In this document: positions 51,034 through 60,091 of the stretch, piece after piece
Position numbering within the stretch: the first letter of the stretch is position 1
Layout of the letters: each line of letters opens with the position of its first letter
Source of the DNA: E44-bin32 sp034430595
GTDB taxonomy: Bacteria; Chloroflexota; Anaerolineae; Anaerolineales; E44-bin32
Assembly: GCA_034430595.1 (NCBI GenBank)
Contig: DAOUEL010000090.1
Span: 1-64,000, forward strand
Direction of reading: 5' to 3'
DNA: 64,000 nucleotides
Notes under the pieces: generated by a model
Told to the model about the DNA's origin: nothing
Database searches by the model: none
The model's input: only the letters and a program-made list of their open reading frames with translations
Position numbers and translations under genes: made by a program

Positions 51034-51963
51034 ATGATCGATCCAGAAGGTGATCACCGGCGAAGCGTGCTGCAAGCCGGTTTCGTGACCCTGCTCTGGT
51101 CCAGTTCCTGGGTGCTGATCAAGTGGGGCCTGGTTGAAATTCCACCGCTAACATTCGTCGCACTCCGGTACGCACTGGCCGCTCTGATCATGCTCGCCTG
51201 GCTGGTGTTCAAGTTCCGCGGCCGGCTGGTGCCGATAAGCCGGTCGATGCGTGTACGGCTGGTCCTGCTAGGGATCTTCTACTATGCCATGGCGCAGGGG
51301 TCGCTCTTTGTCGCCCTGGCCTATCTCCCGGCAGTCTCCGTAAACCTGATCTTGAGTTTCACCTCTGTTCTGGTAGGCCTGGCAGCCGTGCCGACATTAG
51401 GCGAGCGCTTCACGCGCGGCCAGGCAGGAGGCGTAGGCCTGGCTTTAGCTGGAGCGTGTCTCTATTTCTTCGCGGTGAAAGGCGGGGGTGTGACGGGCAG
51501 CTGGGTGGGGATTATGGCTGCTGTCATCGGCCTGATATCCAACGCGACAGCGACCCTGCTCAGCCGGTCGGTGAACCGGGAAGGGACGCTTGATCCCGAA
51601 GGTGTGACCGCGATCAGTATGAGTATCGGGGCGGTCATCATGCTGGCCGTTGCACTCCCGGTGGCAGGCTTGCCGCCGCTGAGCATCAAGAATTGGCTCT
51701 TCATTGTCTGGCTGGCGCTGATCAACACGGCCTTCGCTTTCACACTCTGGAACCGCACGCTGCGGACGTTGAGCGCGCTCGAATCGAGCATGATCAACAG
51801 CAGCATGATGATCCAGATTCCGATCCTGGCGGTGATCTTCCTACATGAGCAGCTCCAACCGGTGCAGATCTTTGGCCTGCTGCTGGTGGTCGGTGGCATC
51901 TATCTCGTACAGCGCTTGCGCTGGATCGAGCCTTCCGGGCTCTCGCTGCCGCCGGACCCATGA
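51034..51963 (+). CDS. EamA/DMT-family transporter linked to pyrD
   Basis: A 309-aa transporter with ten helices and two EamA repeats (VTLLWSSSWVLIKWGLVEIP at the N-terminus; MAAVIGLISNATATLLSR in the second half). Substrates in this family range over metabolites and nucleobases. The ATG at 51034 is chosen; a TTG at 51022 is possible. A TATAAA -10 (51005-51010) suggests its own promoter. Its stop overlaps the pyrD start by ATGA, so its job may relate to a pyrimidine precursor, though this is inference. Confidence 0.85.
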   Translation: MIDPEGDHRRSVLQAGFVTLLWSSSWVLIKWGLVEIPPLTFVALRYALAALIMLAWLVFKFRGRLVPISRSMRVRLVLLGIFYYAMAQGSLFVALAYLPAVSVNLILSFTSVLVGLAAVPTLGERFTRGQAGGVGLALAGACLYFFAVKGGGVTGSWVGIMAAVIGLISNATATLLSRSVNREGTLDPEGVTAISMSIGAVIMLAVALPVAGLPPLSIKNWLFIVWLALINTAFAFTLWNRTLRTLSALESSMINSSMMIQIPILAVIFLHEQLQPVQIFGLLLVVGGIYLVQRLRWIEPSGLSLPPDP

Positions 51964-52997
51964 CTCTCTATACCCGCATCCTGCGACCGCTTCTCTTCCG
52001 GCTCGACCCCGAGCGAGCCCACCGCCTGACTCTTGACGCATTACAGCTGGCGACCGCGCTGCCCGGGATGCCCGCACTTCTGCGTTGGTACTTTGCAGCT
52101 CCACCCGGGAACGAGGTACAGGTTTTCGGCTTGAAATTCGCCAACCCGCTCGGGCTGGCGGCTGGTTATGACAAGGATGGCCGGGCGATCGATGGCCTGG
52201 CGTGCCTGGGTTTCGGGCACCTTGAGCTGGGCACTGTCACGCCCGAACCCCAGGTAGGGAACCCGCGGCCGCGCGTTTTCCGCCTGCCTGGCGATCAAGC
52301 CCTGATCAACCGGATGGGGTTTCCGAATTCTGGTGCCAAGGCACTGCTGCAGCGCTTGCCGCGCGCAGCGAATCGCAGCTTCATACTGGGGGTGAACATT
52401 GGGAAGGGTGCGGAGACGCCACTGGAACAGGCAGGCTCGGATTACCTGGCTCTCTTTCACACGTTCTACGATATTGCTGACTACCTGGTGGTTAACGTTT
52501 CTTCCCCGAACACCCTCGGGTTGCGCCGGCTGCAGGCGCGGCAGGCTTTGGGTGTGCTTCTGGCGGAACTCCAACGTGCCCGAGGGGAACGGTTGCAGGC
52601 GGGCGCACCTCGCAGGCCGCTCCTCGTGAAGCTTGCCCCCGACCTGTCACAGGGGGAATTGTCCGATGCGCTCTCGGCGATTCTGGACAACGGATTCGAT
52701 GGGGTGATTGCTGCCAATACCACGGTCGACCGGGCAGGCTTGCACGACCCGCGACGCGTCGAAAGCGGGGGATTGAGCGGAGCTCCGCTAAGGGCACGCT
52801 CTACGGCAATGATACGGGACATTCAACGCCTGACATCTGGCAGTTTGCCGATTATCGCAACCGGGGGGGTGTTCGGAGCGCGCGATGTGCAGGAGAAGCT
52901 CGATGCCGGTGCCAGCCTGGTGCAGTTGTATACCGGTCTTGTGTACCAGGGCCCGCGGCTGGTGAAATCGATCCTGGAGCAGCTCCTGCGAATGTAA
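51960..52997 (+). CDS. pyrD: Quinone-dependent dihydroorotate dehydrogenase (class 2)
   Basis: A 345-aa class 2 enzyme that oxidises dihydroorotate to orotate and passes electrons to membrane quinone. The N-terminal helices (LYTRILRPLLFRLDPERAHR) form the quinone-entry membrane patch. FMN-binding and catalytic segments are LAAGYDKDGRAIDG, NRMGFPNSGA, NVSSPNTLGLR (with the Ser base), AANTTVDR and the C-terminal YTGLVYQGP. It completes the pyrimidine set in this region; carbamoyl phosphate synthase genes are not here. Confidence 0.95.
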   Translation: MTLYTRILRPLLFRLDPERAHRLTLDALQLATALPGMPALLRWYFAAPPGNEVQVFGLKFANPLGLAAGYDKDGRAIDGLACLGFGHLELGTVTPEPQVGNPRPRVFRLPGDQALINRMGFPNSGAKALLQRLPRAANRSFILGVNIGKGAETPLEQAGSDYLALFHTFYDIADYLVVNVSSPNTLGLRRLQARQALGVLLAELQRARGERLQAGAPRRPLLVKLAPDLSQGELSDALSAILDNGFDGVIAANTTVDRAGLHDPRRVESGGLSGAPLRARSTAMIRDIQRLTSGSLPIIATGGVFGARDVQEKLDAGASLVQLYTGLVYQGPRLVKSILEQLLRM

Positions 52998-53112
52998 CCC
53001 CGGGCGGCCGCTCTCTGCCGGGCGGAGACATTTGCCTGGCCGGGCCATGTGCCGTATCTTCCTGTTTGAGCGGCTTCATTTTGCGCGTCGCTATGAGCAA
53101 GGGGGATTCCCG

Positions 53113-54198
53113 ATGAATTCGGATCAGCGTAGGTCAATCCGTACGCATGTGGGCGCGGCTCTCATGCTGCTCTTCATCGCGGCCGTATTCCTCTTCTTCC
53201 TCCAGCAGTCACGCCCGGCGATCAAGGTGACCGAAAGCCCGGAAGGCGGAGCGATCCCGGTGGCCGTGCATTTCAGTGAGCCTGGTTCACCGGCCTCCCG
53301 GTCACTGCGCGATGGGCCGGATGCGGCGCTGGCCGATGCAATCGACGCCGCGCGTTATTCGGTCGACATGGCTGTGTACCGGTTGGATCTGTGGAGCATA
53401 CGTGATGCTTTGATCGATGCCGCCCGGCGAGGTGTGCGTGTGCGGTTGGTCCTGGAGGGCGATAACGCGCATGAGCCCGAGGTGGAATCTATCCGACAGG
53501 CTGGCATTGAAGTCGTCGCTGACCAGCGTGCACCACTGATGCATCACAAGTTCGTCGTGATCGATCTATATGAGGTGTGGTCCGGGTCCATGAACTTTAC
53601 CTTGAACGGCGCCTATCGAAACAACAATAACCTGATCCGCATCCAATCCAGGCAGTTAGCGACGGCGTATGTAAGTGAATTCGAGGAGATGTTCAGCGAA
53701 CGGCGGTTTGGAGCGCTTTCAGCCCCGGACCTCGCACCGCAGGAGATAGATCTGGATGGTGGCTGGGTGATGGTTTACTTTGCGCCTGATTACGACGTAG
53801 CCCGGGCGCTGGATCCGTGGCTTGCATCCGCCCGGAGCGAAATCGACTTGCTAGTCTTCAATTTCACCAGTGATACGCTGGCCAAGCGGCTGATCGATCG
53901 AATGCAGGCTGGCGTGCATGTCGCCGGCGTGTTTGAGAGCACTCAAGCCTCGAACAGCGGTGGGGAGTTCGACCGCCTGCGATCCGCCGGTGCGGATATG
54001 CGCCTTGACCGCAACCCGAATGACATGCACCATAAGGTGATCGTGATTGACGGAACGCTGGTTATTACCGGGTCCTACAATTTCAGCCGCGCCGCCCAGG
54101 AGGAGAATGACGAAAATCTGCTCCTGATCTACAGTCCTGACATTGCCGAGCAATACTTGATAGAATTCAGCCGGCTGTACGAGGCGGCAGCGCCCTGA
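53113..54198 (+). CDS. Membrane-anchored phospholipase D-family protein with two HKD motifs
   Basis: A 361-aa protein. An N-terminal signal-anchor (GAALMLLFIAAVFLFFLQ, near 14-31) places the rest outside. Two PLD active-site motifs are HHKFVVID (with GSMNFT) and HHKVIVIDG (with GSYNFS), each from the HxKxxxxD pattern, so both half-sites are intact. The family includes phospholipases, nucleases and transphosphatidylases. The ATG at 53113 follows AAGGGGG. A HerA-like ATPase gene lies 24 nt downstream. Confidence 0.85.
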   Translation: MNSDQRRSIRTHVGAALMLLFIAAVFLFFLQQSRPAIKVTESPEGGAIPVAVHFSEPGSPASRSLRDGPDAALADAIDAARYSVDMAVYRLDLWSIRDALIDAARRGVRVRLVLEGDNAHEPEVESIRQAGIEVVADQRAPLMHHKFVVIDLYEVWSGSMNFTLNGAYRNNNNLIRIQSRQLATAYVSEFEEMFSERRFGALSAPDLAPQEIDLDGGWVMVYFAPDYDVARALDPWLASARSEIDLLVFNFTSDTLAKRLIDRMQAGVHVAGVFESTQASNSGGEFDRLRSAGADMRLDRNPNDMHHKVIVIDGTLVITGSYNFSRAAQEENDENLLLIYSPDIAEQYLIEFSRLYEAAAP

Positions 54199-54222
54199 GT
54201 TTGAACACGGAGGAAAGCACGT

Positions 54223-56697
54223 ATGAGTGATGGATCTCGTTTTTTCATCGGCCGCAATTATGATCTCAAGACGGGGAAGCTGGGCTCGGACGATGTCACC
54301 TATGATCCCAACGATCTGACGACACATGGGGTTGTGGTTGGGATGACTGGCTCTGGCAAGACCGGTCTGTGCGTCGATATTCTCGAAGAAGCGGCGCTGC
54401 AGGGATTGCCAGCATTGATCGTCGATCCGAAGGGCGATATCGCCAATCTGCTGCTGCATTTTCCAAACCTGGCGCCGGCTGATTTTCAACCCTGGGTCGA
54501 TCCGGATGAAGCTCGTCGCTCCGAGGTCAGCGTTGAGACGCTGGCTGAAAAGACCGCCGCTACCTGGCGCGAGGGCCTGGCGCGCTGGAATATCGACGGC
54601 GAAAAAATCAGGCAGGTTTGTGATGCCGTCGAATATGCCGTCTTTACACCTGGCTCGGACGCTGGAATTCCCGTCAGCATTCTCGCCTCCCTGAAGGCAC
54701 CCGGGATCGCGTGGGATGAGAATCGCGAGCTGCTGCGTGAGAAGATCGCCAGCACGGTGACGGCGCTGCTCGGATTAGTGGGTATCGAGGCTGATCCGGT
54801 GCGTTCACGCGAACATATCTTGCTGGCTAACCTTTTCGAGACCGGTTGGAAGGCCGGGCAGGATATGGAGCTGATGGAGCTGATCCGCCAGATCCAATCA
54901 CCCCCGATGGAACGGTTGGGTGCGTTCGAACTTGAGAAGTTCTACCCCGAGGATGATCGCTTTGAATTGGCCATGCAGCTCAACAACTTGCTGGCCTCGC
55001 CGACATTCGAAGCATGGGTTGAGGGCGTGCCGCTCGATATTGAGCGCTTACTATGGACCGAAAATGGCAAGCCACGCCACAGCGTGTTCTATCTTGCTCA
55101 TCTGCCCGAGAGCGAGCGGATGTTCTTCGTCACGCTACTCATGACGGCCGTTGAAAGCTGGATGCGAGGCCAATCCGGAACAGCGTCACTGCGGGCGCTG
55201 ATCTACATCGATGAGGTTCTCGGTTACTTGCCGCCGGTCGCCAACCCGCCGTCCAAACCACCGCTGCTGCGGTTGTTGAAGCAGGCGCGTGCCTTTGGTA
55301 TCGGATTGCTGCTGACAACGCAGAATCCGGTCGACCTCGACTACAAAGGCCTGGGTAACGCTGGCACGTGGTTCATCGGAAAGCTGCAGACTGAGCAGGA
55401 TAAGGCGCGCTTATTGGATGGGCTCGAATCGGCCGAGAGTGGCGCCGGGTTAAAACGGGCGGAGATAGATCGTTTGATCTCAGCGCTGGACAAGCGCGTT
55501 TTCCTGCTGCATAACGTGCACGAAAAAGCCCCGCTGGTCTTTCATACCCGCTGGGCGATGGCCTATTTGCGAGGACCGATCACGCGCGATCAAATCCGGC
55601 CTTTGAATGATCTCGTATCCGCCGAAGTGGGGGCAGGAACGATGGCCGGAGGACTGGCTAAGGCAGCGGATGGGGCTCGTGCACGCTCTGAATCGACGGC
55701 CAGCGCCACGCACCCATCTGTCCCCCAGGGCATCCCGGAATATTTCCTTCCAACTAACCTGACGACCTCCGAAGCTTTGAAGGCAGCCGATCGCAGTGTG
55801 GAAGATGCGGAGGTGGGTAGGCCGCTCTACCGGCCGGTCCTGCTCGCGCAGGCCGCCGTTCGCTACCTCGACCGGAAGTCCGGCATCGACCAAGTGGAGT
55901 ACCCGGCGGCCATGGTTGAGGAAGCAGACCGGGCTGGCGTTGTACGCTGGGAGGACTGGGTCTGCCCGAATGTCAGTGTGGATGAGCTCGATCAAGCTCC
56001 AGCAGCTGAAGCGCTCTTCGGCGATCTTAATGCACCGCTCAATGAATCCACCCAACTGCGATCCCTCGAAGCCGATTTCAAGGATTTCATCTACCACAGC
56101 CAGGGCCTCAAACTCTTTACCAATAAAACACTCGAGATTCTGGCTGCGCCCCGTACGACCGAAGGAGAATTCAGGCAGCAGCTCAGTGAAGCTGCCAGCA
56201 AGGCGCGTGATGAGGAGATCGATTCTTTAAAAGACAAATACGAGACCAAGATCGATCGCGTGCAGGAGCGTCTGACGAAAGAAGAGCGGGAGCTGTCGGA
56301 GGATGAATCCGAGCTGTCGGCACGGAAGATGGAGGAGTTGGCGACTCACGCTGAGAACATCCTGGGCTTATTTGGCGGTTCACGCAGCAGCCGCAGAGTT
56401 TCCTCGTCGCTCACCAAGCGGCGCATGACTTCCAAAGCCAAGGCTAACGTCGAGGAATCCCATCAGGTGATTGCGGACCTGCAGAAGGAATTGGGAGAGA
56501 TGGAGGCAGAACTGCGGGCTGAGATCGAGGAGATCAAGGCCCGTTGGGCGGAGGTCGCGAGCGAAGTGGAGGAGACCGTTATCACACCTTATAAGAAGGA
56601 CATCCGGGTTGAATTATTTGGCGTTGCCTGGAAGCCTTTCTGGCAGATTCAGGTGGGAGAGGAACACTTCGAGCTTCCCGCCTTCGAGCCGCGCTGA
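54223..56697 (+). CDS. HerA/FtsK-like ATPase with C-terminal coiled coil
   Basis: An 824-aa cytoplasmic ATPase with HAS-barrel-poor N-terminus and Walker A GMTGSGKT (40-47), then VDPKGDIANLL, Walker B LIYIDEVLGYLPP (about 325), and TTQNPVDLDYK as sensor segment. A linker rich in Ala/Glu follows. Residues about 640-770 form a long charged coiled coil, and a small conserved domain ends the protein. HerA-like ATPases move DNA or act with nucleases. No NurA or SIR2 partner is present, but the PLD gene lies just upstream. GGAGGAA precedes the ATG. Confidence 0.82.
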   Translation: MSDGSRFFIGRNYDLKTGKLGSDDVTYDPNDLTTHGVVVGMTGSGKTGLCVDILEEAALQGLPALIVDPKGDIANLLLHFPNLAPADFQPWVDPDEARRSEVSVETLAEKTAATWREGLARWNIDGEKIRQVCDAVEYAVFTPGSDAGIPVSILASLKAPGIAWDENRELLREKIASTVTALLGLVGIEADPVRSREHILLANLFETGWKAGQDMELMELIRQIQSPPMERLGAFELEKFYPEDDRFELAMQLNNLLASPTFEAWVEGVPLDIERLLWTENGKPRHSVFYLAHLPESERMFFVTLLMTAVESWMRGQSGTASLRALIYIDEVLGYLPPVANPPSKPPLLRLLKQARAFGIGLLLTTQNPVDLDYKGLGNAGTWFIGKLQTEQDKARLLDGLESAESGAGLKRAEIDRLISALDKRVFLLHNVHEKAPLVFHTRWAMAYLRGPITRDQIRPLNDLVSAEVGAGTMAGGLAKAADGARARSESTASATHPSVPQGIPEYFLPTNLTTSEALKAADRSVEDAEVGRPLYRPVLLAQAAVRYLDRKSGIDQVEYPAAMVEEADRAGVVRWEDWVCPNVSVDELDQAPAAEALFGDLNAPLNESTQLRSLEADFKDFIYHSQGLKLFTNKTLEILAAPRTTEGEFRQQLSEAASKARDEEIDSLKDKYETKIDRVQERLTKEERELSEDESELSARKMEELATHAENILGLFGGSRSSRRVSSSLTKRRMTSKAKANVEESHQVIADLQKELGEMEAELRAEIEEIKARWAEVASEVEETVITPYKKDIRVELFGVAWKPFWQIQVGEEHFELPAFEPR

Positions 56698-56777
56698 CCT
56701 TGATTCCGCTGCTGCCCGTTTGCGTTCCCAATCGAGCAGTACATGGGGATCCGAAGAGACTCGACTATCGTCAAAAC

Positions 56778-56808
56778 CGTAGGGGCACAGCGCCGCTGTG
56801 CCCCTACG
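56778..56808. repeat. Perfect palindrome, possible REP-like element or terminator
   Basis: CGTAGGGGCACAG and CTGTGCCCCTACG (13 bp) enclose CGCCG. It lies between convergent genes and no clear T-run follows. The GTAGGGGC...GCCCCTAC shape is common in dispersed intergenic palindromes, but only one copy is in this window. Confidence 0.6.
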
Positions 56809-56959
56809 CGATGTCAGACCTGTGAATTCAGTGCCTGGGCGCACCAATCTTCCCTGATCACGAATAAAAAGGCGACCCCTGTCTTATCCGGATACGAAAT
56901 ATTCCCTCCGACCTGCATCTGCGACTAGATGCTGTTGGGGGGAATATTCGTCGGCATTC

Positions 56960-58270
56960 TCAGGTCAAATCGATTTGGTGCCGGCGCAGCCAGAAAGTCC
57001 AGAGTAACCCGGGCAGCAGGGTGAACGCCCCTAATAAGCCCAGCAGCCACCCGAGCGACAGCCCGGAGCCGTCCATTGCCCAGCCACCCGCGGCAGCGCC
57101 GATAGCGCTAGCCAACGTGAAGAGCGCAAATTCGGTTGAAAAAACCCGCCCGCGCACCTTGTCCGGCGCAAGCTGGAACAGCAGCTGTGTTGAAAACACC
57201 CAGTTGATGCCGCCGCCGAACGTTCGCAGCACGTTGCCCAGCAGGACGAGGGCGAAGCTTCCCAGCGGCGCACTCATCAGTAGGCCGGCACCGGTGATTG
57301 CATAACCCACCGCGATCGCGATCGCCAGCGGGCGTTTCCGGTCGCCGGTAAGCCGCCGGGCGAGTACCGGACCGAGACCGGTACCTATTCCGGCCGCAGT
57401 GTAGAGCAGTCCCAGGCTGATGCCGCCACCTTCGCCCAGCACGAAGATCTTTTCCGCAATCCTGACCTGGATAACCTGGTAGGCGCCGTTCGACATCAGG
57501 CTGATCGCAGCTTTATGCAGGGCGACCAGCATGATCACCGGGTTGGCGCCCAGATAGCGCAGGCCGTCGATGTACTCGCCCAGGATTTGACCGGGCCTTA
57601 GATCAGCTTGCCCCTCTCCGGGGATGTGTTGATATATGACGCGGCTGATGAACAATGCCGAGAGCAGGAAGGAGAGGCTGTCGATGACAAAGGCAGGCTT
57701 AAATCCCCAGCCGCCCGCGACCAGGCCTCCCAGGGCCGCGCCCAGTGCAAGCATGACGGACCAGGTGACCGACGTGAGTGTATTGGCTGCTCCCAGTTCC
57801 GCGCGCGAAACGAGGTCGGGCAGGATGGCGTTGCGGGTGGGGAAGAATATGCCTGTGATGGCGAGTTGAACTGCGGTCAGCAGGTACAGCAGCCACACAT
57901 CACCAGCGGTCCGAACCAGCAGAAAACCAAGCACAACCAGCGCGCGCGATAGGTCACTGAGTATCAGGATGTACTTGCGGTTGTAGCGATCGGCAAGCAC
58001 ACCTCCAATTGGACTGATCAAGAAGGGCGCCAGCATGCGGATGACGAACAGTCCCCCGATGGCAAGACCCGATCCAGTTAGCTGACCAACGAGGGCGGCG
58101 GAGGCGATCAGATTGAACCAGTCTCCGAGCAAGCTGATGATCTGGCCGAACCACAGGTTGCGGAATCTGTGGTTGCTTCGTGTCAGTTGGAGATACCCAA
58201 CAGCTGGCGGGGTTGAGCGCGAATCTTCCGTCACACCTGGCTCTCTTGCAGGGGGTGGTGTTTGCGACAA
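56960..58270 (-). CDS. Major facilitator superfamily transporter
   Basis: A 436-aa MFS protein with 12 helices of the DHA3/macrolide-efflux-like group. Marker segments are LAPFLISPIGGVLADRYNRK near the first loop and RTFGGGINWVFSTQLLFQ in the second half. It probably exports a small molecule. The start is TTG 58270 or GTG 58234; neither has a strong Shine-Dalgarno. TTGGA/TCCAA (58294-58308) upstream may be an operator. Confidence 0.87.
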   Translation of the reverse strand: MSQTPPPAREPGVTEDSRSTPPAVGYLQLTRSNHRFRNLWFGQIISLLGDWFNLIASAALVGQLTGSGLAIGGLFVIRMLAPFLISPIGGVLADRYNRKYILILSDLSRALVVLGFLLVRTAGDVWLLYLLTAVQLAITGIFFPTRNAILPDLVSRAELGAANTLTSVTWSVMLALGAALGGLVAGGWGFKPAFVIDSLSFLLSALFISRVIYQHIPGEGQADLRPGQILGEYIDGLRYLGANPVIMLVALHKAAISLMSNGAYQVIQVRIAEKIFVLGEGGGISLGLLYTAAGIGTGLGPVLARRLTGDRKRPLAIAIAVGYAITGAGLLMSAPLGSFALVLLGNVLRTFGGGINWVFSTQLLFQLAPDKVRGRVFSTEFALFTLASAIGAAAGGWAMDGSGLSLGWLLGLLGAFTLLPGLLWTFWLRRHQIDLT

Positions 58271-58348
58271 ATCCGGCTTTACCTTTCGTATCGTTGGATT
58301 GTGTCCAATTGTACGCTATCGTGGAGCAGTCCTATCCTGGCTTTTAAT

Positions 58349-60091
58349 CTACATCTCTTCAACCGCCAGCTCATGAACCTGGACAGCGTACGAAGCCGCG
58401 TACCAGCCGCTGGCCTGAAGCAGATCCTGATGCGTACCGCTGGAGGTCATCCGGCCTCCCTCAAGCACGATGAAATGATCAAGATATTCAAATCCCAGCA
58501 GGCGATGGGTTGCAATCAAGGTCGTTCGTGAGGCAATCATCTCTCGCACTACCCCCATCAATGCGCTTCTCGTTGGCAGGTCAAGATGGGCATCGAACTC
58601 ATCCAGGATCAGGATCGGTGCCTCACGCAGTATTGCCCGTGCGATTGCAACCCGCTGCCTCTCACCTCCACTCAGCTTCAGCCCACGTTCGCCGACACTG
58701 GTTTCCAACCCCATCGGAAGCGTGGCAATAAATTCCGTGAGCTGAGCCCGGTCCAGCGCGCGCTGCAGTTCGCTCTCGGTGGCATGCGGCCTGGCAAGCA
58801 GCAGATTTTCCCGCAGAGTACCGGAGAATAAGTCAGTAGATTGCGAGATAACCGCCATGCAGGCGCGAACTCCTGCCGGGTCGAGCGAACGCAGATCAAT
58901 CCCACCGAGCTTGATCGTGCCCTCCGAGTAGGGCCAGAGCCGCGTGATGAGTTGGATCAGCGTGGATTTGCCTGCGCCGCTCGGACCAACCAGCCCGAGC
59001 GAACTTCCCATCGGCAGTTTGAAGCTGATCCGTGAGAGTACCGATGGCTCGTTCTGCCGGTACCTGAAGCTCACGTTTGACAACTCAAGGTCAACCCGGT
59101 CAGGCAGTGGTTGCGGCGAGGGCGGCGATTGAACTGGGATCGGGCGATCGGTCAGTTCAAACAAGCGCTGAGCCGCCGCCAGCTGGCTCTCGAGACGCCG
59201 GGATGTTTCAGGCAGGGGGGAAATCGCTTCAAAGATCCCGATTGCAGCAAGCAGCAGCACCGGCAGCATATATCCCGGGAGCGATCCGCTATGGATGCGC
59301 GGTGCCAGTGTAAGAATGATGGCGACGACGGTAAGATCCATCAGCAGGGCTGGCAGTGCGCTGGCGAGGCCGCGCTGATTGGCGTCATGCGTTTGCTGGG
59401 TGGCAAGTGCCTGCTCCAGTGCAGCCAGGTCAGCCTGCTGTTGATCGGTCCCACCTGCCAGGAGTAGATCAGGCAGCCCCTGGATCGTGTCCAACTCCAG
59501 GATATGAATCCGTGAACGAAGTGAAACCAATTTCCGTCCTCCCGGGCGACCAAGTGCAAAGGTAATAGTGGGAAAGAGCAAACCTCCAAGCAGGAAGAAA
59601 CCTGCCAATTCCCACCCTAGATGAGCATCAAACTGAGCCAGGAATAGTGCGCCCAAGGATGCGCTGCCGAGAGCTACTCCAATCGGGGCTAAGCCGCGCA
59701 CGAAAAAGTCATCCAGGGCCTCGATGTCTCCTATGATACGCGCCAGCAAGTCGCCAGAATGGATGCCTGTCAAACCAGCCGGGGCCAGCGGTTCGAGCCG
59801 CTCGTAGAACCACAGGCGCAGCCGTGTGAGCAACCGAAACGCAGCCGAATGGGTCGTCAGGCGCTCGAGGTAGCGCAGACCGCCGCGCGCCAGGCCGAAC
59901 GCTCGTACGGCGACAATCGCAACCTGTAATTCAGCAATCGAAGGTTGCAGCGCTGCGCGGGCGATCAAATACGCCGAGGTAGAGAGCAGGCCTACTCCGG
60001 CAGCTACGGTTGCGATTCCTAGCAGAACAGAAAGCAGCATTCGACCGCTGTAGGGCAGGCTGAGATAGAGCAGCTGGCGGAAGGTCTTCAC
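58349..60091 (-). CDS. cydC: CydC-like thiol-reductant ABC exporter subunit
   Basis: A 580-aa fused ABC exporter with six helices (1-300) and an ATPase domain with Walker A GPSGAGKST, signature LSGGERQRV and Walker B ILILDEFDAHL. The Walker B Glu is intact, as EFDAHLD. With CydD it exports glutathione/cysteine needed for cytochrome bd assembly. The start overlaps cydD by 4 nt. Confidence 0.9.
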   Translation of the reverse strand: MKTFRQLLYLSLPYSGRMLLSVLLGIATVAAGVGLLSTSAYLIARAALQPSIAELQVAIVAVRAFGLARGGLRYLERLTTHSAAFRLLTRLRLWFYERLEPLAPAGLTGIHSGDLLARIIGDIEALDDFFVRGLAPIGVALGSASLGALFLAQFDAHLGWELAGFFLLGGLLFPTITFALGRPGGRKLVSLRSRIHILELDTIQGLPDLLLAGGTDQQQADLAALEQALATQQTHDANQRGLASALPALLMDLTVVAIILTLAPRIHSGSLPGYMLPVLLLAAIGIFEAISPLPETSRRLESQLAAAQRLFELTDRPIPVQSPPSPQPLPDRVDLELSNVSFRYRQNEPSVLSRISFKLPMGSSLGLVGPSGAGKSTLIQLITRLWPYSEGTIKLGGIDLRSLDPAGVRACMAVISQSTDLFSGTLRENLLLARPHATESELQRALDRAQLTEFIATLPMGLETSVGERGLKLSGGERQRVAIARAILREAPILILDEFDAHLDLPTRSALMGVVREMIASRTTLIATHRLLGFEYLDHFIVLEGGRMTSSGTHQDLLQASGWYAASYAVQVHELAVEEM

